A stretch of 64,000 bases of DNA from Papio anubis (lineage: Eukaryota > Chordata > Mammalia > Primates > Cercopithecidae). This document shows positions 21,923 through 33,756 of the stretch, in pieces (the stretch's first letter is position 1; each line of letters starts with the position of its first letter). Made by a program: the position numbers and the translations under genes. The notes under the pieces are model-generated. The model was not told the DNA's origin, searched no databases, and saw only the letters and a program-made list of their open reading frames with translations. The DNA lies in assembly GCF_008728515.1 (NCBI RefSeq), contig NC_044980.1, positions 60,385,590-60,449,589 of the forward strand, written 5' to 3'.

Positions 21923-22289
21923 CATTCGATTGTTAAAAGATCTGATTTTCAAAAGTTTGAGAACATAACTTTTGTCTTTCTACGTTGTAAATACTGAATT
22001 TCTTGGCAATTCAGTAAATACTGGCAATTCAGTAAATTCAGTGAATGTTGAATTTATTTTTATAAGATAGATTAATAAAATAGCAAAGGCATATACTTTA
22101 AGATGTCAGTACTATTATAAAGATCAAAGAATACAGTAGTATGCATGTTCTAAAGCATGATTTTATATTTCATGCCTTTATTCACTTTTATAAAAATAAT
22201 TAGTAGTACTGTGCAGTACTCACCAGGGGTCTTCTTGGGCTCAACTAGACATTCAGACTCATGATATATAAAACGGTATTTTTCTTTTT

Positions 22290-22590
22290 ACTTTTTTTTG
22301 AGACAGTCTCTAGTTCATCTAGTTCTGTCACCCAAGCTGGAGTGCAGTAGCATGATCATAGCTCACTGTAGCCTCAAACTCACGGGCTCAGGGGATCCTA
22401 CTGTCTTAGCCTTCTGAGTAACTGGGACTGCAGGGTTGTGACACTATCCCTGTCTAATTTTTTAATAGTTTTTAGAGACAAGGTCTCGCTATGTTGCTCA
22501 AGCAGGTCTTGAACTCCTGAACTCAAGCAATCCTCCCGCCTCAGCCTCCCAAAGTGCTGGGATTACACATGTGAGTTACCGCACCTGGCC
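22290..22590 (-). repeat. Alu, old J-like, antisense
   Basis: TTTTTTTTGAGACAGTCTCT to CCGCACCTGGCC, with a small internal insertion (AGTTCATCT) near the start. Confidence 0.9.
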
Positions 22591-22779
22591 AGATAAGCTA
22601 ATTGTGACATCAGAATCACTTAAGAGGATATAGGTCATGAAGCACAGAATGATATTGACCTGTATTTGTGTGAGTGTTGTCTTTTGATCAGGTTTTAGGT
22701 GTCAGTATTATGGTTGCTTAATAAAAGATTTCGAACATTTTTCCAATATTTTCGGTGCTTTGGAACAATATGTGCATCA

Positions 22780-23086
22780 GGCTAAACTTAGTGGCTCATG
22801 GCTGTAATCCAGCACTTTGGGAGACCAAGGCAGGAGGAGCCTTTGAATCCAGGAGGCTCCCCAGGACTCACCTGGGGAATATAATGATCAAAGTCTCTAC
22901 AAAAAAAAAATTTAAAAATTCTCTGGCCATCGTGGCACATACTTGTATTCCTAGCTACTTGGGAGGCTGAGGCAGGAGGATCACTTGAACTCATGAATTT
23001 GAGGCTGCAGTAAGCTATGATTATGCCACTGCATTCTAGCCTGGATGACAGGGCAATACCCTGTCTGAGAAAACAAAACAAAACAA
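22780..23086 (+). repeat. Alu, old and diverged
   Basis: GGCTAAACTTAGTGGCTCAT to an A-rich (AAAAC)n tail. Confidence 0.88.
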
Positions 23087-23377
23087 ATACAGAGAACTGT
23101 GGATCATTTAGATTACCTATTCTTTGAAGGATTTATAGAATTCCCTGCAAAATCATATGAGCTAGTTCTTTTCTTTTTTAAAATGGGGAAACTCCCTGAT
23201 AACATTTTTTCTTTTTTTTTCCCTATGGATACTAGTATGTTTAAGCAGTTCACCTCTAAGGGTGTCAGTTTTGTTAAGCTGTTTTTTTCTAGGAAATAAT
23301 CCATTTCATTTCATATAGATTTTCACATTTATCTGCATAGAGGTCTGTAAAGTAGGCTCTTAAAATTGTCTTCTGTT

Positions 23378-23672
23378 GGCTGGGTGCAGTGGCTCATGCC
23401 TGTAATCCCAGCACTTTGGGAGGCCAAGGCAGGTGGATCATCTGAGGTCAGGAGTTTGAGACCAGCCTGGCCAAAATGGTGAAACCTCATCTCTACTAAA
23501 AATACAAAAATTAGCGGGACGTGGTCACAGGCGCCTGTAATCCTAGCTTCTTGGGAGGCAGGAGAATCGCTTGAACTCAGGAGGTGGAGACTGCGGTGAG
23601 CCGAGATCACACCACTGTACTCCAGCCTGGGCGACAGAGTGAGACTCCATCTAAAAAAAAACAAAAAAAAAA
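23378..23672 (+). repeat. Alu
   Basis: GGCTGGGTGCAGTGGCTCAT to an A tail. Target duplication TCTTCTGTTG on both sides. Confidence 0.93.
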
Positions 23673-24019
23673 TTTCTTCTGTTGCAATATTTTGCCCTGG
23701 TCATTTCTTAGGTTTGATTTTTTCTTGATTAAGTTAGCTAGCTCTTGGTTTGTGTATTTTAACTTCAAAAACAAAAATCCAAGACTTAAAAAATTATTGT
23801 ATCCAATATGTTTCCATTCTCTATTAATTTGTGCTTTTATTTCTTTTATTATGCTTCTGTTTATTTACTTTATTTTTCTACCATTTTTGAGCTAGGAATT
23901 TTATTATTTTATTTTGATTCTTTGATTTATATTGATAAAAGTTAATTTTCCTGTGATTCACTGCTTTTTATATCCTGAAGATTCAAATGCATAGCATTTT
24001 TATTCTCAATACTTTTGAT

Positions 24020-24225
24020 TTTAAGAGGTGAGGTTTCACTCTGTTGCCCAGGCTGGTGCAATCATAGTTCACTGTAGCCTCTACCTCCAAGGCTCCAGCA
24101 ATCCTCACATCTTAGCCTCCTGAGTTGCTGTAACTGCAGTTGCATGCCACCACACCTGGCTAATTATTTTTTATTTTTTAGAGACAGCATCTCACTCTGT
24201 TGCCCAATGTAGTGAGACCAAATTA
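24020..24225 (-). repeat. Alu fragment, old, antisense
   Basis: GAGGTGAGGTTTCACTCTGT to GAGACAGCATCTCACTCTGT. Truncated after the middle. Confidence 0.82.
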
Positions 24226-24479
24226 AAAAATAAATTAAAAATTAAAAATTGATGGTGGAAGGAAGAGCTGATGCCTACTGTACAATGATAAAGAGGTAGT
24301 AACAGTGTTGAACATCCCAAACACCATTCTTACATTAAGACAAGATAATAAGTGTGAAAATACTTTGCAGAATTGCCCAAATTAAAAACCTTTTTTATAT
24401 TTTTGTCATTACTTTTTAAAGAATTCTGTAATTTCATTTGTATTTCACCTTCTACCCAAGGGTTGTTTAATGCAAAAGG

Positions 24480-25545
24480 TTTTTAGGGGGAAAGGTTTAT
24501 TTTTTTTTTCTATTTTAATTGTTGTTCGCAATTTATAGTTTTATTACATTCCAATCAGTGTTGTTCTTGTAATATTTCAGCTTATGGAACTTAACTGATG
24601 ATGTCTTATGACCCCATATTGATTTTTTATGAATTTTCTATGTGTACTTGAGAAGAATGTGTATGCTTTAGATATTCATAAGAGCTGTTTTATCATTTGT
24701 GTTATTTAGGGCTAGATTCTATATCTTTATTTATTGTCAACTTCATCTGTCTTATACTAAGAGTGCATGTTTGTCTCTTATTACTAGTGTATTTCTATTT
24801 ACATCTTCTAAAATCTCATATATTTTGCTTTATAAAGGCTATGCTGTTTCGGCCGGGCGCGGTGGCTCACGCCTGTAATCCCAGCACTTTTGGAGGCCGA
24901 GGTGGGTGGATCACAAGGTCAGGAGATCTAGACCATCCTGGCTAACACGGTGAAACCCCACCTCTACTAAAAATACAAAAATTAGCTGGGCATGGTAGCG
25001 GGCACCTGTAGTCCCAGCTACTCGGGAGGCTGAGGCAGGAGAAAGATGTGAACCTGGGAGGCAGAGCTTGCAGTGAGCTGACATCACCCTACTGCACTCC
25101 AGCCTGGGTGACAAAGCAAGATTCCATCTCAAAAAACAAAACAAAAAAGACTATGCTGTTTTGTGCATATTTATAATTATTGTTAGTCATTGTGAATTGT
25201 GGCTTTTAATATTAAAAATATTCAAGTAGATTGCTCAGGAAGATTTTGTGGGTACAATATTCTCTGAGCCCTTGTTCAAAGGTGTTTTTCAATATTTGAA
25301 GTTCAGTTTGGCTAGATTTAAAATCTTTTCTTTACATTTTTATTTCCTTATGTTTTTTGAAAATGCTACTCCTTTATTGCTCAGCTGTGTATGTTGTTTT
25401 TAAGAGGATTGAAGCCAGTCTAATTCTCTTCCCTTGTAAGTTATTTCATGATTTTTCCTGGAGGTCCTGGTGATCTTTTTTCTGTATGTTTCAAAATTGG
25501 TCTTTGGGTGTGATTTCCCTGATTCCAAGTAGACCCTTCCAATGT
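24480..25545 (-). mobile_element. Probable old L1/HAL1-type sequence, antisense, interrupted by an Alu
   Basis: The runs TTATTACATTCCAATCAGTG, GTGTACTTGAGAAGAATGTG and TCCTGGAGGTCCTGGTGATC resemble reverse-strand ancient L1 ORF2 and 3' regions. An Alu at 24851-25149 divides them. Family assignment is uncertain. Confidence 0.5.
24851..25149 (+). repeat. Alu, Y-like
   Basis: A well-preserved GGCCGGGCGCGGTGGCTCAC start, ATCACAAGGTCAGGA box and A-rich tail. Target duplication CTATGCTGTTT on both sides. Confidence 0.94.
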
Positions 25546-25548
25546 GGG

Positions 25549-25641
25549 TCTGCAACCTCCACCTCCTGTGTTCAAGTGATTCTCCTGCCTCAGCCTCGCA
25601 AGTAGCTGGGATTACAGGAACATGCCACCATGTCTGGCCAA
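25549..25641 (-). repeat. Alu fragment, antisense
   Basis: CTGCAACCTCCACCTCCTGT to ACCATGTCTGGCCAATTA only. Both ends are truncated. Confidence 0.85.
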
Positions 25642-25889
25642 TTATACCAAACTCTTGGTGTCCTCTGAAGACATCTGGAGCTTTCACACTGGTGGTATTT
25701 TGCTAGCTCTGTTCAACTTACTTAGAGTTCCCCCTAACCTCTTTCTTCTGCCTTTTCAAATCCTGCTTATCAAAAGCCGCAGTTATGATTAAAATGACAC
25801 ATAAGACACATAGGAAAACATATTTAACAGAAAGCCAATGGATTCAATTATTTCTTTTTTTTTCTAATTTCAAAAATGTTTAAGAATTT

Positions 25890-26187
25890 ATATCTGGGTG
25901 CAGTGGCTCACGCCTGTATTCCCAGCACTTTGGGAGCCCGAGGCAGCAGATCACTTGAGACCAGAAGTTTGAGACCAGCCTAGCCAAGATGGTGAAACCC
26001 CGTCTCTGCTAAAAATACAAAATTTAGCCAGCCTTAGTGACACTTGCCTGTAATCCCAGCTACTGGGGAGGCTGAGGCAGGAGAATCACTTGAACCTGGG
26101 AGGTAGAGGTTGCAGTGAACCAAGATAGTGCCACTGCACTCCAACCTGGGTGACAGAGCGAGACTCCGTCTCAAAAAAAAAAAAAGT
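25890..26187 (+). repeat. Alu
   Basis: TGGGTGCAGTGGCTCACGCC to poly(A). Flanked by GTTTAAGAATTT on both sides. Confidence 0.92.
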
Positions 26188-26202
26188 GTTTAAGAATTTT
26201 TA

Positions 26203-26503
26203 GGTCTGGGAGCAGTGGCTTATGCCTGTAATCTCAGCACTTTGGGAGGCTGAGGCAGGCAGATCACCTAAGGCCAGGAGTTCCAGACCAGCCTGGCCAA
26301 CATGGTGAAACTCCGTCTCTATTAAAAATACAAAAAATTAGCTAGACATGATGATGGGTGCCTGTAATCCCAGCTACTTGGGAGGCTGAGGCAGGAGAAT
26401 CGCTTGAACCTGGGAGGCTGAGGTTGCAGTCAGCTGAGATCATGCCATTGCACTCCAGCCTGGGCAAGAAGAGTGAAACTCTTTTTTAAAAAAAAAAAAA
26501 AGA
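26203..26503 (+). repeat. Alu
   Basis: GGTCTGGGAGCAGTGGCTTA to poly(A). It starts just after the previous Alu's target repeat and is followed by a third AAGAATTTT copy. Confidence 0.92.
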
Positions 26504-26509
26504 ATTTTG

Positions 26510-26705
26510 AATCTTAGCTTTGTTACTTATGATTTGTAAAACCTTGGGAAAGTTGTTACTTTTCTGTGCCTTGGTTTCATTGTCTATGAAATGGGGATAA
26601 TACTAATACCTCCTTCAGGATATGGGGATTAAATGAGTAATATGCTTAGAACAGGGCCTTGCACATAATAGGTACCAAATAAATGTGAGCTACTATTGTT
26701 TTATA
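26510..26705 (+). repeat. MIR element
   Basis: CCTTGGGAAAGTTGTTACTT, then TCTATGAAATGGGGATAATA and CTTGCACATAATAGG, follows the MIR consensus. Confidence 0.75.
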
Positions 26706-26924
26706 ACTGAGTATAACAAAATACACAGCACTAATAAATAGCACATTTCAAAGTGACTAACATAAGATTGTTGGGTTAGAATTAACTGCAAAACTGTTTT
26801 TTAAAAGAAACAAAAACTTAAAAGAATCCTAGCTCTCATGTAAAAACCTCCACTAATTCCCATGACCTAATGTGATCTTTGCTTTCCCTCAATTTTTTTT
26901 GCCTTGGAAGTTTTATCATAAATT

Positions 26925-27190
26925 CATCCATTCATTATTCAACAAATATTGATTAATTGCCTACTATGTGCCAGGCACCGTGCTCTAGTGGTGAGCAAGA
27001 GAAGACGAGGTTCCTGCCTCCATAGACTTTTCTGGTAGGGGAGACAGAAAGAAACATGTAAACAAAGTCATAAATAAGGTAATTATAGATTGTGATAAAT
27101 GTTACAAAGGAAGCAAAAGTTGAATGTGATAGAAAGTAATTGAGATAAGGGAGGGAGGGTAGTTTTAAGACAGAGTGATAAATGTTCAAA
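26925..27190 (+). repeat. Old mammalian dispersed repeat tract (class uncertain)
   Basis: TTGCCTACTATGTGCCAGGC, later CTGCCTCCATAGACTTTTCT and GATTGTGATAAATGTTAC, is a widespread ancient repeat sequence. Confidence 0.5.
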
Positions 27191-27814
27191 AGGAGAAAAA
27201 AGAAATATAATGGAGCATCATCGGGTGGACGGAAGGTGCTACTTTAGATGAGGTAGTGCTTTCTTAGTTGGTGACTTTTTATGTCATTTTCTAGTTATCT
27301 TATAAACTAATTGGTCTCTGACATATAATTTTGTTTTGGACAATTACTTATCTTTTAGTGTTATATACTAGCACATACATGCATATGTATTTGTTTTAGT
27401 GAAGTCCATCTGAATATATATTTAAAAGCCATGTGTTCATACTGGTGCCTCAGATTCCAGTCCACCACCAAAGACTCACTGTAGCTTCCCCCGCTTTCCT
27501 TATTTGTACCGTTTTTTTTTCTCTGAAGGTGAGAAACCTGTCTCTTGTAATCCACAATGTAGTATTTTGTTTTGTCCTAGTATACATATAAAATAGTGAA
27601 AAAACACGTGTCGTAGCTATAGTACATTTATGTACCATTCTTTTGGTCTTTAGCCATAGATTACAGTTAAGATTTTGTTTTCCAAACTTACTTAGGTTAG
27701 TTCCACTTTTCCCCTTCCCTCTGCCATAGCGCAATTGTGGTCTTTATTTGTAATACAGTTAGGTTCATTTGTTACTGTTTGTATTCCATTTTGGATTCTC
27801 CCTAATTCCTGCCT

Positions 27815-27847
27815 GATTTTATTTATTTATTTATTTATTTATTTATT
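27815..27847. repeat. (ATTT)n microsatellite
   Basis: About eight tandem ATTT units, 195 bp upstream of TRAPPC13 exon 5. Confidence 0.92.
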
Positions 27848-28042
27848 GGTGCGGGAGTGTGCTGTTGCCATGGTTCTAAGCATCAGAGCTATACAGAAAG
27901 GTTTACACAGAAAAGTGTTGCTCCCCTTTTCATCCTTCTTTCCTTATTCTTATTCCCCTATTCTTTCCACTCATAGCCATGCACACCCTGTAGGTAACCA
28001 GTCTCATTTGGATTCTTTTTTTTTTTTTAACTTTCTTTCAAG

Positions 28043-28170
28043 GCTGATCTTCAGACAAGTTCTCAGCGTTTAAATCTTTCAGCCTCCAATGCTGCAGTGG
28101 CTGAACTTAAACCGGATTGTTGTATTGATGATGTCATACATCATGAAGTCAAGGAAATTGGAACACACAT
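28043..28170 (+). CDS. TRAPPC13: TRAPPC13 coding exon 5 (codons 101-142)
   Basis: A long pyrimidine tract and CTTTCAAG precede GCTGATCTTCAG. The exon encodes ADLQTSSQRLNLSASNAAVA and continues to VKEIGTH. 128 nt; donor GTAAGG. Confidence 0.95.
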
Positions 28171-28914
28171 GTAAGGATTAGTTTTATTAGGTCTCAAAGG
28201 TTTTTACTTATATATGCCTTTATTTGAAATTTTTGCTTTCTTTTCATTCACCATGAAGCGTAGGAACCTACTTCAAAAGGAATTTTATGTTCTATGTTTA
28301 CATGTTTACCAGAAATAAAGTTTAAACCAAATGTATGTTTTGTAGGGAAAAAATCCAATTTATCATCATTTATCTCGTTTTATTTTTTTTACATTTACAA
28401 TCTCTAAAAAATGAAAAGCTGTGCAAAATGTTTAAAACCCAGATAGGACTCTAAAAGTATATTTATTGTGTTTTGAAATGCTAGTAACTGATGTTATAGT
28501 GTTTATTTTTAAATTCAGTTTTTCAGTTTTGTATTTAACCAGGTATATACACTCTACCCTGACAACTCAGAAATATAGGACCAAAATAAGGCACACTGTG
28601 AAAAAAAAATCAAATTCCATATTCCTGTCGTGTGTATGTATTTGAATGTAAATGCTCTATTTTTCTTTCAGTCTGAGGGGCAATATGAAAATTTTAGCCA
28701 TCTGAAGTAATTTTAGACTTCTTCATCTCCTTTAGAAACCCTACATCCAATCAGTTCACAAAATCCTATTAATTCTCCTGAATATCTCTCATTTGTCTCT
28801 TCTTCATCTCTGCTTTACCACTTTTGCTCTTCTCTTTGTGCCCATGAAAGTATATAATATTAGCTATTATTTAATCAGTTAATTTTGGTGACAAGCTCTG
28901 TTGTAGGGACTTTT

Positions 28915-29010
28915 TCGTGTATATTCTTTGGGCTTTGGAGTCAGACTTCCTAGAATTCAAATTTCAACTTCATCATTTGTTATGTGATCTTGTATAAGTC
29001 ACTTAATTCT
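28915..29010 (+). repeat. MIR-like tract
   Basis: TTTGGAGTCAGACTTCCTAG, followed by TTATGTGATCTTGTATAAGT, fits the MIR 5' and core parts. Confidence 0.65.
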
Positions 29011-29029
29011 TCTATGATCTCCCATTGTC

Positions 29030-29460
29030 CTTAGGAAATTCTGACTTTGCAAATGTTTTACAAAGCTCTCTGCAACCTAATTCTTACCAGCCACAGTAGT
29101 TCTTACCATCACCACCCATCCCTCCCTCTCCACCCTGCAGTCATATTGGACTTCTTTTATCTCCAGACTCCAGATTGAAATGCATTCTTCCCTTACAAAG
29201 GAATACTATGGCATTTTATGTAGTTTATTTCTACTTCTCTTTCATATCTCAGATTCAGCACTACTTCCTCAAGAAGTTTTCCTAACCTCCTAGACTGGAT
29301 TAAATACCACTTTTTGTATCTTCTATAGCATCCACCATTTATCATTTTAAAAAATGTTTCATACTTATAATTACTTATTGAGTGCCTGCCTTTCCCATTA
29401 AAGTATGAGATCCATGATACCTGCTATAGTCCAAGGATCTAACAGAGAACAGAAGTCAGT
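29030..29460 (+). repeat. L2 element fragment
   Basis: AAAGCTCTCTGCAACCTAAT, CCACCCTGCAGTCATATTGG and CTCAAGAAGTTTTCCTAACC follow the conserved L2 3' region. Confidence 0.7.
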
Positions 29461-29479
29461 ATTTATTGAAATGATAATA

Positions 29480-29640
29480 AATGTGTAAAATCTCCATTTT
29501 ACAGAAAATGAGACTTGTACAATTAAGCAGCTAGTTTAGAAGACATAAAACTCAAATCCAAACCTAGTTTTAGATCCTCTACCTTGCTATGCTATTCTTA
29601 CTGTGAGCACTTTGAAGGCAGGTATTGTGCTTCGATCAGT
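29480..29640 (-). repeat. MIR-like tract
   Basis: CTCCATTTTACAGAAAATGA followed by GACTTGTACAATTAAGCAGC is a minus-strand MIR core. Confidence 0.55.
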
Positions 29641-29921
29641 CCTCTTCCTAGCCCCTGCCTTACTTAGTCAGCACCAGGCAGCACACGTATAAAGAAGAAA
29701 TTAAATTACCTGCTAATGTTACCACCCCATATAACCAACCACTATTAAAATATTATTATATTTCTTTCTAGTCTTTTTGCATACATATGTAAAATAACTA
29801 TGTATAAATAATTTAATATTTTATAAAATTTTGGCCATATTGTTCATAGTTTTATTTTTTAAAATACACTATTAACATTTTCACACGTATCAGACAGTAT
29901 TTTTTGAAAACACAGTTTTTG

Positions 29922-30223
29922 GGCCAGATGTGGTGGCTCACGCCTATAATCTCCAATAATTTGGGAAGCTAAGGTGGGCAGATCGCTTGAGCTCAGAAGC
30001 TCAAGACCAGCCTGGAAAACATGGTGAAATCCCATCTTTACAAAAAATACAAAAATTAGCCGGACGTGGTGGAGCATGCCTGTAGTCTCAGGTAGTTGGG
30101 AGACTGAGGTGGGAGGATCGCTTGAGCCCAGGAGATCAAGGCTGCAGTGATCCATGATCACGCCACTGCTCTCCAGCCTGGGTGATGGTGGGACCCTGCC
30201 TCAAAAAAAAAAAAAAAAAAAAA
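29922..30223 (+). repeat. Alu, J-like
   Basis: GGCCAGATGTGGTGGCTCAC to a 22-nt A tail, followed by a poly(T) run. Confidence 0.92.
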
Positions 30224-30239
30224 ATTTTTTTTTTACATG

Positions 30240-30800
30240 ACTCCATCTAACACAATTGTACAGTGTTTTCTGTTTACTGTAATGTTGGATATTTATTTTC
30301 AGTTTTTCACTGTTAAAAGTAACACAGAGATGAACACCTTAATGTGTCCTCGTGGAATATTTGAAGTGGTTTTACTATGAGAACATATAAGCATTTTTAA
30401 GATTCTTTTACTAAAAGATTGTTTTCCAAATTTCTTCCAACCACTAGCAGTGTAGAAAGACAGTTTCTCTAAACCCTCACCAATTCTGAGATCACTTATA
30501 AAGAATTTTTGCCAAATCTTGATAAACAGAAAAATATTACCTCATTATTTTAATGTGTTTCTCTGAATACTTACGAGGCTGAACATTTTCACATTTTTGT
30601 TAGCCAGTTATGGTACTGTGATTTAACTGTGCTTTCCTTTTCTCAAGTTTTCAGTGATATATTGGTGTTTTGCTTATTAACTTATGGGAACCCTTTGTCA
30701 TATTAAGTATTAAAATGTAACCACTTTCTTGTATTGTTACAAGTATTTTATGCTAGTTTGTTTCTGCTTTGTAATTGTTTTAGTGTTTTTGATTCAACTT
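30240..30800 (-). mobile_element. Probable ancient L1M-type sequence
   Basis: CAACCACTAGCAGTGTAGAA, then CCTCACCAATTCTGAGATC and CTGAATACTTACGAGGCTGA, matches the order of a common old LINE 3' region. Assignment uncertain. Confidence 0.4.
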
Positions 30801-30820
30801 AAAATTTTTTTCACTTAAGT

Positions 30821-31083
30821 CAAGGTGGCTCGTTTATCTAGTATTTTGGGAGGCCGAGACGGGCGGATCAACAGGCTCAGAGATCGAGATTATCCTGGTT
30901 GACGACTGTTTCTTACCAAAAATAAGTGCAACCAGCCGGGCGCAGGTGCATGGTGCCCGTAGTCCCAGCTACCGAGGCCTGAGAGACCATGAACCAGAGG
31001 CGGAGCTTGCAGTGAGCCGAGATTGACCACTGCACTCCTGCCTGGGCGACAGAGCTGCAGATCAGAGTCAAAAAAAAAAAAAT
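30821..31083 (+). repeat. Alu with many small deletions
   Basis: The otherwise Y-like sequence is peppered with one- to ten-base losses (for example CGGATCAACAGGCTCAGAGA in place of the intact box). Ends in poly(A). Confidence 0.85.
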
Positions 31084-31131
31084 TTTTTACATAGCATTTC
31101 CCCATTGCATTTATGTTAAGAAATCTATCTG

Positions 31132-31408
31132 GAATTTTTTTTTGAGATGGAATCTCTCTCTGTCACCCAGGCTGGAGTGTAGTGGTGTGATCTCAGCCAC
31201 TGCAAGCTCTGCCTCCCCGGTTCACGCCATCTCTGCCTCAGCCTGAGTAGCTGGGACTACAGGCTCTCCACCACTCACCAGCTAATGTTTGTATTTTAGT
31301 AGAGACGGGTTTCACCGTGTTAGCCAGGATGGTCTTGGTCTCCTGATCTCGTGATCCACATGCCCTCAGCCTCCAAGTGCTGGAATTGCCTGAGCCACTG
31401 CACCTGCC
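31132..31408 (-). repeat. Alu, antisense, with many small deletions
   Basis: GAGATGGAATCTCTCTCTGT to CCACTGCACCTGCC. Multiple single-base losses occur in runs such as GACGGGTTTCACC. Confidence 0.88.
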
Positions 31409-31710
31409 TTTTTTTTTTTTTTTTTTTTTTGAGGAGTTTGCCTTTGTTGCCTGTGGCTGGAGGTGCAAAGTGGTGCATCCAGCTCACAACTCTCCACCTC
31501 CTTGGTTCAAGTGGATTCTCCCATGGCCAGTCTCCCGAGTAGCTGGGATTACAGGCGCCCGCCACCATGCCCGGCTAATTTTTGTAATTTTAGTAGAGAT
31601 GGGGTTTCACCATGTTTGCCAGGCTGGTCTCGAACTCCTGACCTCAAGTGACTCGCCTGCCTTGGCCTCCCAAACTGCTAGGATTACAGGCATGAACCAC
31701 CATGCCCAGC
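31408..31710 (-). repeat. Alu, antisense, disrupted poly(A)-proximal part
   Basis: A 22-nt T run, then a garbled GAGGAGTTTGCCTTTGTTGC segment, then clean Alu sequence to ACCATGCCCAGC. Confidence 0.88.
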
Positions 31711-32056
31711 TGGAAATTTTTTAATCCATATTTTTTTTCTAGTTTATATGAACTTGTTTTATATACTCAAATATTTGATTGTTCTGAGAATTATTTTGGA
31801 ATATATTTCACCTTTCAGGTAAAGTCAAGAAGTTTCTGATTTTGTGCTCCAAAAATGTTATATCTCATTTTACTAATCAGAGCTTTCTTGTTCGTGTAAT
31901 TATGTCTGTATCTATTCTGACATTTTCCCCTGCTCTAATCTCACACATCCACACCATAGATGTGTTTCCCTAATTTCTTAGTAGAATTCAGGTGTGTTTG
32001 ATTTACTATTAAAATTAAAAATGATTCAGAATCATTAAGACATCTTTCTGTTTCAG

Positions 32057-32129
32057 CTTGGTGTGTGCTGTGAGTTACACAACTCAGGCTGGAGAAAAAA
32101 TGTATTTTAGAAAATTCTTCAAATTTCAG
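32057..32129 (+). CDS. TRAPPC13: TRAPPC13 coding exon 6 (codons 143-167)
   Basis: The acceptor CTGTTTCAG opens the exon. It encodes [20 protein letters not shown] and FKFQ, then donor GTATTG. 73 nt, ending in phase 0. Confidence 0.95.
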
Positions 32130-32385
32130 GTATTGAATATGACAATGGTAAATAGTTTTTATATGCCTTTTTCTTCCTGGTAGTGTACAGTTATTCCTGA
32201 TTATCTGCAGGGAAAACAAGATCCAAATAAAGCAAATAGCTCAATATTTTTGAATTTGTCATATGACTAGCAGTCTAAACTGAGACTAAATTAACGTAAA
32301 TAAAAGCAGAGGAATTACCATTGCCAATATGTTTTTGTAATGAAACTTGAAGATGTTTATTCAAAATAAAAGAAAAAAATAGCTG

Positions 32386-32645
32386 AGTCTGGCACAGTGG
32401 CTCACACCTATAATCCCAGTGCTTTGGGAAGCAAAGTGGGGAAGATCACATGAGGCCAGTTCAAGATAGCCCAGACAGCATGACCTAGGACTACAGGTAA
32501 CACAAGCCTGTAATCCTAGCTACTTGGGAGGCTGAGGTGGAATGATCGCTTGACCCAGGTTTCAAGTCTTCAGTGAGTTGTGATCATGCCGTTGCACTCC
32601 AGCTTGGTCAACAGAGCAAGACTCTGTCTCTAAAAAGTAAATAAC
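32386..32645 (+). repeat. Alu, old, internally deleted
   Basis: TCTGGCACAGTGGCTCACAC to CTCTGTCTCTAAAAAGTAAA. Strongly diverged; begins about 255 bp after exon 6. Confidence 0.85.
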
Positions 32646-33078
32646 TTGTTTTTATGGCCTGACAAAACACACAGTGTAGACAAGGGATAAAATGAGTGTA
32701 AAGTCCAGATAAAATGAGGGTAAATAATATCAAATTTCTAAAGAAATTTAAAGGAGAGACAATTGACTTGGAGTGAGTAGACTGAGCTTCCTTCAAGGAC
32801 TCCAGGAATCACGGGAACTTTGAGTTTTGTATTAATACACAGTTTTCAGCGTCCATCAAAAATAGTTAAAAACCACTGGCTTAACACATTGATGTAGGAG
32901 GGTGAGGAAATGTGAATACCACATATGTCTATTATAAATATAGATCTTAATATGATGCTGTATATGATTTTTTTTTTCATTCCTCTGTAAGTGGAAGAAA
33001 AAATACTGTTCACAGGGAAAAAAAAAAATCTGCCATTCTTTTGCATGCTTTTTGAAAGAAAATAGAAAGTGATTCAAT

Positions 33079-33375
33079 CTTTTTTTTTTTTTGAGACGGA
33101 ATTTTGCTCTCGTTGCCCAGGCTGGAGTGCAAATGATGCGATCTCAGCTCACTGCAACCTCCGCCTCCCTGGTGCAAGTGGTTCTCCTGCCACAGCCTCC
33201 TGAGTAGCTGGGATTACAGGCACCCGCCACCATACCCAGTTAACTTTTGGATTTTTAGTAGAGACGGGGTTTTGCCATGTTGGCCAGGCTTGTTTCGAAC
33301 TCCTGACTTCAGGTGATCCGCCTGCCTTGGCCTCTGAAAGTGCTGGGATTACAAGAGTAGCCACTGCGCCCAGCT
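33079..33375 (-). repeat. Alu, antisense
   Basis: Poly(T), GAGACGGAATTTTGCTCTCG to ACTGCGCCCAGC. The last Alu before a 4.4-kb Alu-free interval. Confidence 0.93.
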
Positions 33376-33711
33376 CAGTTGCTTTTTTTGCAAACAGTTT
33401 TTATGAATATACCTATAGAAAAATACATAAAATATATGTGTTTTGTTTAACAAAATATTATGGAGCAAAAACCCGTGTAATGTAACTATCACCCAGTAAA
33501 GAAATAACGGTAGCCTTTCAAAACATGCATTTAGGATTCTTTTTTTTTTTTTTTCCTTTTTTTCTTTTGGAAGAATATTGCATACCTATTAGATAAGTCT
33601 TTTAACAATTAAAATTGGAAAATGACAAATTTACGCTATGTGATTTTAAAAAAATAAAAATAAATGGTCACATGATAACAATTTCCTGATTGATATGTTT
33701 TATTTAACCAG

Positions 33712-33756
33712 GTTCTCAAACCATTGGATGTGAAAACCAAATTTTACAATGCAGAG
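33712..33756 (+). CDS. TRAPPC13: TRAPPC13 coding exon 7 (codons 168-182)
   Basis: A 45-nt exon, phase 0 at both ends, encoding VLKPLDVKTKFYNAE. The acceptor is TTAACCAG and the donor the strong GTGAGT. Together with the next microexon it forms a short-exon pair separated by a 3.1-kb intron. Confidence 0.94.

Noticed and set aside
21995..22055. Short tandem TGGCAATTCAGTAAAT repeat
   Set aside because: Only two imperfect copies, with no neighbouring feature; ordinary slippage.
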